A DNA stretch of 5,117 bases, from positions 1-5,117 of the forward strand of contig JBJFFZ010000028.1 in NCBI GenBank assembly GCA_051892195.1, read 5' to 3'. A program made the translations under genes and the position numbers. Positions 1 to 4,836 of the stretch are shown in pieces. How positions within the stretch are numbered: the first letter of the stretch is position 1; each line of letters starts with the position of its first letter. Under the pieces are notes generated by a model. It did no database searches, had not been told where the DNA came from, and saw only the letters and a program-made list of their open reading frames with translations. Origin of the DNA: CAKQOE01 sp051892195 (GTDB taxonomy: Bacteria; Bacillota; Clostridia; Peptostreptococcales; Anaerovoracaceae).

Positions 1-765
1 TATGTTCACGATCAGCCTGCTGACGGCTACAATCTGCTTCTCGGTGCAGAAAACCCTGCACTGTATCAGATTCTCGGAACTTCTGAGCTTACTTACGACA
101 ACTTTGAAACAATCATCCTGATCGGAAGCGAAGACGTTTCCATCGTTGTTCCAAACGATTCTCCTTACAACTCAGTGACCGATCTGGTAAATGCAGCCAA
201 GGCTGATCCTGGAAAGCTCATCTTTGCAGCAACAGGCGAGGGCGGTTCCCAGTGGCAGGCATGCGGTCTGATCTCTGCAGTAACAGGTGCAGAATTCACA
301 CAGCTCCCTCTGGACGGCGACAGCGGATGCCTCACAGCAGTTATGGGCAAGCAGGCCGATGTTACAACCATCAAGAGCTCACAGGTTATGGAGGCTTACA
401 AGGCAGGCTCTGTAAAGATTCTTGCAACCCTTACTTCTGAGCCGGTTGACGTTCTCCCTGGAACAACTCCGATCGTAGACGAAATCCCAGACTTTGCAGA
501 ATACCTGCCGTTCGGTCCGTTCTACGGCGTATGGGTAACAGAGGGCACTCCTGACAATGTAAAGGAATTCCTCATCGATCTCTTCACACAGGCATTTGAG
601 TCTGCAGAATATCAGGAAGTTCTCACAAATATGAATGTTAAGCCGTTAGGCCTCAAGGGCGATGAAGCAAATGCCTATATTGCTGACTGGACAAAGGCTA
701 CAGCAAAGGCTCTCTACAATGCAAAGCTCATCGACAAGTCACCTGCAGATCTCGGTCTTGAATAA
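1..765 (+). CDS. TTT transporter solute-binding protein (TctC/Bug family), 5' end missing
   Basis: The frame is open from base 1 to the TAA at 763-765, giving 254 residues; the family is usually about 320-340, so roughly the first 70-80 residues, including the expected export or lipoprotein signal, lie outside the window. Family marks: the ADGYNLLLG loop at visible residues 7-15 (family pattern PDGYTLLLG), an AAKADPGKL segment near 65-73 (family 'AKANPGKL'), a Gly-rich turn GEGGS just after it, and a C-terminal helical stretch ending ADWTKATAKAL. Proteins of this family bind carboxylates outside the membrane and hand them to TctA/TctB, whose genes follow. The GTG at 175 is an internal codon, not the start. 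Codon use is odd: no GGG glycine, no GCG alanine and only AAG lysine, whereas the following genes use GGG and GCG freely. This suggests high expression. Family assignment is firm; the ligand is unknown. Confidence 0.93.
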   Translation, partial: YVHDQPADGYNLLLGAENPALYQILGTSELTYDNFETIILIGSEDVSIVVPNDSPYNSVTDLVNAAKADPGKLIFAATGEGGSQWQACGLISAVTGAEFTQLPLDGDSGCLTAVMGKQADVTTIKSSQVMEAYKAGSVKILATLTSEPVDVLPGTTPIVDEIPDFAEYLPFGPFYGVWVTEGTPDNVKEFLIDLFTQAFESAEYQEVLTNMNVKPLGLKGDEANAYIADWTKATAKALYNAKLIDKSPADLGLE

Positions 766-779
766 GAATTGAATAAGAA
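758..779 (+). repeat. 11-bp perfect tandem repeat over the stop codon
   Basis: TTGAATAAGAA occurs at 758-768 and again directly at 769-779. The first copy contains the binding protein gene's last codon and its TAA stop. The second copy lies wholly in the 3' untranslated stretch. It looks like a small slippage duplication; no function is implied. Confidence 0.85.
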
Positions 780-795
780 AAAGAGAAATCCTTTC

Positions 796-824
796 TGTGC
801 GCAGAGCGCACGCAGCGGGGAGGA
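796..824 (+). other. Short stem-loop followed by an orphan Shine-Dalgarno
   Basis: GTGCGC (797-802) and GCGCAC (806-811) form a perfect 6-bp stem with an AGA loop, extendable by a T-G wobble at 796/812. A GGGGAGG motif at 817-823 follows and would be a good ribosome binding site, but the only ATG near it (827) opens a doubtful short frame. The hairpin has no T-run, so it is not a terminator. It could protect the 3' end of the upstream message or be incidental. Confidence 0.35.
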
Positions 825-826
825 TA

Positions 827-952
827 ATGAAAATACAGAGTGATAGAAACCGGAACATCAACCCCCTGGAAAGGGGGTTGATGTTTTACATATACTGCAA
901 ATGCATTTTCCTGTATACGTTATACAAAAATTATTCGCAGCTGTTTTTATGA
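827..952 (+). CDS. Doubtful 41-residue ORF spanning the terminator
   Basis: ATG at 827 to TGA at 950-952, 41 residues. In its favour is the GGGGAGG at 817-823, although the 3-base gap to the ATG is shorter than usual. Against it: the frame runs straight through the terminator hairpin at 854-885 and the palindrome at 912-926, the product (starting MKIQSD, then rich in Tyr, Cys and Leu) resembles no family I recognise, and its codons look random. If translated it would act more like a leader peptide whose ribosome disrupts the hairpin than like a structural protein. Probably not a real gene. Confidence 0.12.
   Translation: MKIQSDRNRNINPLERGLMFYIYCKCIFLYTLYKNYSQLFL
854..887 (+). terminator. Rho-independent terminator between binding protein and tctB
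   Basis: AACATCAACCCCC (854-866) pairs perfectly with GGGGGTTGATGTT (873-885). T867 and A872 add a fourteenth pair closing a GGAA loop, which is of the stable GNRA type. The T-run is short (884-887, then A), so termination may be partial and some polymerases should read on into tctB. A hairpin at this spot, after the binding protein gene and before the membrane genes, is a common way to make much more binding protein than permease. Confidence 0.8.
912..926. promoter_or_regulatory. 15-bp palindrome, candidate repressor operator
   Basis: TGTATA (912-917), centre CGT, then TATACA (921-926) is a perfect inverted repeat 43 bases before the tctB start. It is AT-rich and of operator size. GntR-family regulators that control carboxylate transporters often bind sites of this general kind (known of the family; the match here is only by shape). 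I found no convincing -35/-10 pair nearby, although TATACA at 921-926 could serve as a poor -10. The site may instead be fortuitous in AT-rich intergenic DNA. Confidence 0.4.
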
Positions 953-968
953 AAAGGTGATTTGAATT

Positions 969-1442
969 ATGGAAAAAAAGACAAAACCGGGGGAAAAGAT
1001 CTTTCCGGTGCTGCTTCTGATGCTGGGGCTCTTTGTTACAAGGGATTCCTACAGAATGTATCAGAATGCGCCGGAGCTGCAGGGCTACGGAACGGTGCCG
1101 CTGTTTTGCGGCATTGCGGTGACGCTGCTGGCAGTGGTGATCATTTTCTCCAATTTCTTTAAAAAGAGCGAGCTTGCGGGATGTTCGCCGAAGGAAAAGC
1201 TTCTGGCTGTGATCCGTCACCTGTTTTCCTTTGATGTCATGGTCATGACGGCAATGATCCTGGCTTACTGTATTGCTCTTGGGCTGGGGGCGCCGTTTAT
1301 TGCGGCAAGCCCGGTGTTCCTGTGGGCTTCCATGAGCTTTTTGGGAAGAGGAAATCTCGTAAAAAATCTGATTTACACGCTGATCGTCATGGTATTTGTA
1401 ATCCTGGTATTTAAAGTGGGATTCAGCGTGGTTCTGCCATAA
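969..1442 (+). CDS. tctB: TTT transporter small membrane subunit, TctB family
   Basis: 157 residues, the usual size for TctB. An AAGGTGA ribosome binding site at 954-960 sits 8 bases before the ATG. Hydrophobic segments lie at about 11-24, 44-64, 88-106, 110-125 and 134-155, with a charged loop (KKSELAGCSPKEK) near 65-77. The C-terminal part, a Gly-Arg turn (FLGRGNL, 124-130) followed by a final membrane helix ending in LP, is typical of the family. TctB is the poorly conserved accessory subunit of the secondary transporter and sits in the membrane with TctA. Its stop codon TAA (1440-1442) overlaps the tctA ribosome binding site, so the two are probably translationally coupled. The family call rests mainly on size, topology and its place just before tctA. 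Confidence 0.85.
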   Translation: MEKKTKPGEKIFPVLLLMLGLFVTRDSYRMYQNAPELQGYGTVPLFCGIAVTLLAVVIIFSNFFKKSELAGCSPKEKLLAVIRHLFSFDVMVMTAMILAYCIALGLGAPFIAASPVFLWASMSFLGRGNLVKNLIYTLIVMVFVILVFKVGFSVVLP

Positions 1443-1450
1443 GGAGGTGA
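1441..1450 (+). promoter_or_regulatory. tctA ribosome binding site that decides the start
   Basis: AAGGAGGTGA is fully complementary to the 3' end of 16S rRNA. The upstream in-frame GTG (1447-1449) lies inside this motif and so cannot be the start it serves. The ATG at 1459, eight bases downstream, is correctly spaced. The motif shares its first two bases with the tctB stop codon. Confidence 0.85.
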
Positions 1451-1458
1451 CAGCGGAA

Positions 1459-2988
1459 ATGACAGTTTTATCTTATCTTGCGGCGCCTCTGACAAATCCT
1501 CTGTGGCTGGGGATGATTGCCCTTGGAACCTTTCTCGGCATCTACATCGGCGCCATTCCGGGGCTGTCCGCCACCATGGCGGTATCCCTGCTGGTGTCCT
1601 TTACCTACGGCTGGAGCACGGAAACCTCTCTGGCCATTATGATGGGAATTTACTGCGGCGTTGTATACGGAGGATCCCGTTCTGCGATCCTGCTGAACAT
1701 TCCGGGGGCTCCTGCGGCAGTGGCCACTGCTCTGGACGGTTATCCCCTTGCAAAGAAGGGCCTTGCGGGAAAGGCCATCGGCGTCACCACCATTTCTTCG
1801 GTCATCGGAGGCTTTATCGGTGTGCTGCTGCTTTCCGTCATGGCGCCCCTGCTTTCCAGGGTGGCCCTGAAGTTTGCGCCCCGTGACTATCTGCTTCTGG
1901 CCTTTATGGGGCTGATGATGATCGGAAGTCTGGGAGGAAAGTCCGTAGCCAAGGGCATGATCTCCGCCATGATCGGCGTTACCCTGGGCATGGTGGGACT
2001 GGACGCCATTACGGCCAGAACCCGCTTTACCTTTGACAATGTATACCTCATGTCAGGCATCAACTATATCGTGGCTATGATCGGTCTCTTCGGCGTCTCC
2101 GAGGTGCTGGTTCAGATTCTGGACAAGGACCTTCCGGTGGTAAAGCAGAAGGTGGACAAAATCGTACCGGACTTTAAGGATGTGCTGAAGCATCTGCCTC
2201 TCACCATCCGTTCCTCTGTAGTCGGGACCATTATCGGAGCCCTTCCGGGAGCCGGCGGGGACCTGGCGGCTCTCATCGCCTACGACCAGGCAAAGCGCAC
2301 CGTGCGGGACCCTGAGGTTCCTTTCGGAGAAGGGGCCATGGAGGGGCTCATTGCGCCGGAGGCCGCAAACAACGCAAACATCGGCGGGGCATTTATCCCG
2401 ATGCTGACCCTGGGGATTCCGGGGGACTCTGTAACGGCAATCCTCATCGGGGCCCTGACCATTCACGGGCTGCAGCCGGGGCCCATGCTCATGAGCAATG
2501 CGCCGAAGCTGTTCTACTATATCGTAGGGGCTCTGGTGCTGGCAAATGTCTTCCTGCTGCTCTTCGGCCTCACGGGGGTAAAGGTCTTTGCAAAGCTGGT
2601 GGAGATTCCAAAGGCTATTCTGCTGCCGGCCATTGTGATCCTTTCCGTCATCGGGGTGTACGCTATCAACAACAGCCTGTACGATATTTTCTGGATGGTG
2701 GGCTTCGGTATCTTAGGATACTTTATGAAGCGGTATGATTATCCGGTGGCTCCTGCGGTGCTGGGACTGATTCTGGCGTCCCTGATCGAGAAGAATTTCC
2801 GCAGAGCGGTGATCATGGACGGAAGCCTTTCCGGCATCATTATCCAGTGCCTCACGTCACCGATCTCACTGGTGCTGATTTTCATCATTGTATTTATGTT
2901 TGCGATCCAGAGCAAAGCATACAGACAGTTTATGGATAAAAGAGCGGCGGCAAAGAACGCAAAGCGGGCTGCCGCAGCCAAACAGTAG
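1459..2988 (+). CDS. tctA: TTT transporter large membrane subunit, TctA family
   Basis: 509 residues from the ATG at 1459, the normal length of TctA, the large permease subunit that imports carboxylates with an ion gradient using substrate handed over by the TctC-type binding protein. About a dozen hydrophobic segments are visible, for example 13-36, 114-133, 143-158, 203-221, 352-375, 389-406 and 469-485. The family's internal duplication is clear: GAIPGL (31-36) with NIPGAP (80-85) in the first half matches GALPGAGGD (260-268) with LGIPGDS (318-324) in the second; these Pro-Gly motifs line the proposed substrate path. The protein ends in a cytoplasmic Lys/Ala-rich tail (about 487-509). It is coupled to tctB upstream, and the SDR gene starts 21 bases after its stop. 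All expected motifs are present, so it looks functional. Substrate cannot be read from the sequence. Confidence 0.96.
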   Translation: MTVLSYLAAPLTNPLWLGMIALGTFLGIYIGAIPGLSATMAVSLLVSFTYGWSTETSLAIMMGIYCGVVYGGSRSAILLNIPGAPAAVATALDGYPLAKKGLAGKAIGVTTISSVIGGFIGVLLLSVMAPLLSRVALKFAPRDYLLLAFMGLMMIGSLGGKSVAKGMISAMIGVTLGMVGLDAITARTRFTFDNVYLMSGINYIVAMIGLFGVSEVLVQILDKDLPVVKQKVDKIVPDFKDVLKHLPLTIRSSVVGTIIGALPGAGGDLAALIAYDQAKRTVRDPEVPFGEGAMEGLIAPEAANNANIGGAFIPMLTLGIPGDSVTAILIGALTIHGLQPGPMLMSNAPKLFYYIVGALVLANVFLLLFGLTGVKVFAKLVEIPKAILLPAIVILSVIGVYAINNSLYDIFWMVGFGILGYFMKRYDYPVAPAVLGLILASLIEKNFRRAVIMDGSLSGIIIQCLTSPISLVLIFIIVFMFAIQSKAYRQFMDKRAAAKNAKRAAAAKQ

Positions 2989-3009
2989 AAAAAGAAAAGA
3001 GGGTCTGAA

Positions 3010-3783
3010 ATGTCAGGATTCATGGACAAATTCAGTTTAAAGGGAAAGAAAGCCATCATCACCGGAGGGGCCAGAGGGCTGGACTTCGGCATTGCGGAAG
3101 GGTTTCGGGACGCCGGGGCGGAAATCGTGCTGCTGGACATCAATGAAGCCGTGTACGAAGCAGCCGCAAAGCTGGATGCACCGGCCACGCCGGTGTACGG
3201 AGTCATCGGAGACGTTTCCGACAAGGCAAAGCTGGAAAAGGCTTATGAAGAATGCCTGGAAAAGCTGGGAGGCAGAGTGGATATTCTCGTAAACGGTGCG
3301 GGCATTCAGTACCGCAGCTATGCAGAGGATTTTCCGGAAGAGATGTGGAGAAAGATCATCGACATCAATCTCACGGGACTGTTCTTTATGTCCCAGCTGG
3401 CAGGCAGGACCATGCTGGCACAGGGCTACGGAAGGATTATCAACATCGCATCCCTGTCCTCCTTCTTTGGGGCTTCCATGATCGCAGGCTACACCGCCAG
3501 CAAGGGCGGGGTGGCCCAGCTCACCAAGGTTCTTTCCACCGAGTGGGCGGGCAGAGGAGTCAACGTCAACGCCATCGCCCCGGGATACATGAAGACAGAG
3601 CTTACGGCAGATATCGAAACAAAAAATCCGGAGCAGTACAAGAGCGTCTGCGCCCGGATTCCGAAGGAGCGGTGGGGCACGGCGGAGGATCTGAAGGGCA
3701 TCGCCATTTTCCTTGCCTCCGATGCTTCGGAGTATATTACAGGTACGGTAACACTGGTAGACGGCGGCTACGCCGTAAAATAG
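3010..3783 (+). CDS. KduD/IdnO-like short-chain dehydrogenase
   Basis: 257 residues, a classical SDR of normal length; GAGGG (2999-3003) is the ribosome binding site, 6 bases before the ATG. Visible marks: nucleotide-binding turn TGGARGLDFG (18-27), Asp43 at the end of strand 2 (LLDIN), which favours NAD over NADP, NGAG (95-98), catalytic Asn120, Ser148, Tyr161 and Lys165 (YTASK), IAPGY (189-193) and the C-terminal VDGGY (250-254). The stretches NGAGIQYRS, RIPKERWG and APGYMKTELT match 2-deoxy-D-gluconate 3-dehydrogenase (KduD) and gluconate 5-dehydrogenase (IdnO), so a hydroxy-acid or sugar-acid substrate is likely. One oddity: the third glycine of TGxxxGxG is Asp25. It is the last gene before a strong terminator and probably belongs to the tctBA transcript. 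Fold and chemistry are certain; substrate is inferred. Confidence 0.93.
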   Translation: MSGFMDKFSLKGKKAIITGGARGLDFGIAEGFRDAGAEIVLLDINEAVYEAAAKLDAPATPVYGVIGDVSDKAKLEKAYEECLEKLGGRVDILVNGAGIQYRSYAEDFPEEMWRKIIDINLTGLFFMSQLAGRTMLAQGYGRIINIASLSSFFGASMIAGYTASKGGVAQLTKVLSTEWAGRGVNVNAIAPGYMKTELTADIETKNPEQYKSVCARIPKERWGTAEDLKGIAIFLASDASEYITGTVTLVDGGYAVK

Positions 3784-3792
3784 AAAGGAAGG

Positions 3793-3833
3793 AAAATCCG
3801 CCCGTTCTGCAGTCAGAAAGGGCGGATTTTTTT
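3793..3833 (+). terminator. Strong rho-independent terminator after the SDR gene
   Basis: AAAATCCGCCC (3793-3803) pairs perfectly with GGGCGGATTTT (3820-3830). Inside the loop TTCTG (3805-3809) pairs with CAGAA (3814-3818) around a CAGT loop, separated from the main stem by one G-A mismatch. The seven-T run at 3827-3833 completes a textbook terminator. It begins 9 bases after the SDR stop and ends 13 bases before the aroE-like start, leaving no room for a promoter in between. Confidence 0.92.
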
Positions 3834-3846
3834 CAGGAAAAGAGCA

Positions 3847-4734
3847 ATGAAAAAAGACATTGGAGTAAACACAAGGCTTGCAGCCATCATCGGAACCGAC
3901 ATCGGTCACAGCAAATCTCCGGCCATGATGAACGCCGCCTTTGAAAAGCTGGGACTGGACGCGTACTACTACCCTATGAATATCCGGGAGGAGGACTTCG
4001 GAGATGTGATCCGGGGGATTTCAAAGATGAATTTTATGGGGCTCACCATCACCATTCCGTATAAGATCGAGGTGATGAAGTACCTGGACGAAATCGACCG
4101 GACGGCTGAGATTATCGGAGCGGTGAATACCATTCAGATCCGGGACGGAAAAATGAAGGGCTTCAATACGGACGGAGAGGGCTTTGTCCGGGGCCTGGAG
4201 CAGGATAAGGGCGTATCTGTGCCGGACAGCACCTTTGTGGTGGTGGGCGCAGGAGGCGTGTCGAGAGCCATTATGACGGTGCTGGCCTCCCGGAAGGCGG
4301 AGGCTGCCGATGAAGGCAATGCGGGCGCTCTGGAAAAGAAAATCTGGCTGGCAAACCGGACCCCGGAAAAGGCAGAGGCTCTCTGCGCCCGCCTCAACCA
4401 GCTGGTGGGAGACTGCTGCCAGGCGGTTGCCCTGGACGAAGGGCTGAAGGAAATCATCCGCCGGGCGGATGTTCTGGTAAACGCCACCAATGTAGGCATG
4501 GCTCCTATGGAAGGGCAGCTTCCGGTGAACCCGGAGTATCTGCATCCGGATCTGCTGGTGGCCGATGTGATCTACAATCCGGAGGAGACGGCCCTTCTGG
4601 CTGCAGCCAGGGCCATGGGCTGCTCTACGGTCAACGGCAAAAGCCTCCTGCTTCATCAGGGAAAGATGGCCTTTCATATCTGGACGGGCCTTGAGGCTCC
4701 GGGTGAGGAGATGCTTGGGGCGGTCTTCGGATAG
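3847..4734 (+). CDS. Shikimate (or quinate/shikimate) dehydrogenase, AroE/YdiB family
   Basis: 295 residues, slightly longer than AroE (about 270-290). It would interconvert 3-dehydroshikimate and shikimate, or act on quinate. Substrate domain: GHSKSP (20-25) with Ser22 and Ser24, catalytic Lys73 in TIPYK, Asp84, Asn94 in GAVNT and Asp109 in NTDG. Cofactor domain: GAGGVSRA (134-141) and the NRT motif (170-172), which points to NADP. C-terminal LLLHQG with Gln271. The part from ATNVGM (213-218) through LHPDLL and VIYNPEET to HIWTG resembles YdiB more than housekeeping AroE. Two departures: the usual Asn of NVT is Thr67, and the His usual in SPxxH is Met28. The ATG follows AGGA (3835-3838) by 8 bases, directly after a terminator, so expression depends on read-through or a promoter inside the SDR gene. 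Its place beside a carboxylate transporter and an SDR suggests a catabolic role, but a biosynthetic one is not excluded. Confidence 0.9.
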   Translation: MKKDIGVNTRLAAIIGTDIGHSKSPAMMNAAFEKLGLDAYYYPMNIREEDFGDVIRGISKMNFMGLTITIPYKIEVMKYLDEIDRTAEIIGAVNTIQIRDGKMKGFNTDGEGFVRGLEQDKGVSVPDSTFVVVGAGGVSRAIMTVLASRKAEAADEGNAGALEKKIWLANRTPEKAEALCARLNQLVGDCCQAVALDEGLKEIIRRADVLVNATNVGMAPMEGQLPVNPEYLHPDLLVADVIYNPEETALLAAARAMGCSTVNGKSLLLHQGKMAFHIWTGLEAPGEEMLGAVFG

Positions 4735-4735
4735 A

Positions 4736-4775
4736 GGGCTCTGCCCCCGGGGGCCGGCGGGCCGGCCGTACCCGG
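4736..4775. other. GC-rich nested palindromes after the aroE-like gene
   Basis: Almost every base is G or C and several inverted repeats overlap: GGGC-TCT-GCCC (4736-4746), the 10-bp palindrome CCCCCGGGGG (4744-4753), and GGCCGGC-GG-GCCGGCC (4752-4767), which CCGGG (4747-4751) and CCCGG (4771-4775) extend across a GTA bulge. This would be a very stable hairpin just after the stop codon, but it is followed by an A-run, not a T-run. It may stop or protect the aroE-like transcript without being a standard terminator. Confidence 0.55.
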
Positions 4776-4795
4776 AAAAAATGGATTTTCTCCGG
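4772..4795. other. Second hairpin overlapping the GC-rich one
   Basis: CCGGA (4772-4776) pairs with TCCGG (4791-4795), and AAAA (4778-4781) with TTTT (4786-4789), with one A-C mismatch between them and a TGGA loop. It uses the same CCGG (4772-4775) as the outer stem of the upstream hairpin, so the two cannot form fully at once. It also overlaps the expected -35 region of the next promoter. It could be chance. Confidence 0.35.
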
Positions 4796-4815
4796 TGCAG
4801 GCCGTATAGTATAAT
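4782..4815 (+). promoter_or_regulatory. Probable sigma-A-type promoter for the DUF1294 gene
   Basis: TATAAT at 4810-4815 is a perfect -10 box, and TATAGT at 4805-4810 overlaps it as a second. The -35 boxes are weak: TTTCTC (4787-4792) is 17 bases from the first, TGGATT (4782-4787) is 17 from the second. Transcription would begin near 4821-4823, so the leader would be only about 15 bases and begin at or next to the AGGAGG ribosome binding site (4823-4828). Confidence 0.6.
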
Positions 4816-4836
4816 AGAACACAGGAGGAAATTTTT

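Noticed and set aside
175..177. GTG at 175 as the start of the binding protein
   Set aside because: The same frame is open back to base 1 and encodes conserved TctC sequence (ADGYNLLLG), so this is an internal valine.
885..926. Promoter between the terminator and tctB (TTTACA with TATACG or TATACA)
   Set aside because: The available box pairs have spacers far outside 16-19 bases or very weak -35 matches.
1447..1458. GTG at 1447 as the start of tctA
   Set aside because: The GTG lies inside the AAGGAGGTGA ribosome binding site, which is correctly spaced for the ATG at 1459.
3713..3738. Promoter inside the SDR gene (TTGCCT with TATATT) for the AroE-like gene
   Set aside because: The spacer is only 14 bases and the -35 box is poor, so I cannot support it, although an internal promoter somewhere here would explain the downstream terminator arrangement.
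3037..3909. 290-codon open frame on the minus strand opposite the SDR gene
   Set aside because: It is antisense to a gene with a complete set of SDR motifs, runs through the terminator, and its product (rich in Cys, His and Gly) fits no family; the openness follows from the GC-biased codons of the true gene.
3252..3944. 230-codon plus-strand frame overlapping the SDR and AroE-like genes in another frame
   Set aside because: Arg/Gly/His-rich product typical of out-of-frame translation; it crosses the terminator and conflicts with two solid genes.
4021..4677. 218-codon minus-strand frame opposite the AroE-like gene
   Set aside because: Antisense shadow of a well-supported gene, with no ribosome binding site seen and no recognisable domain.
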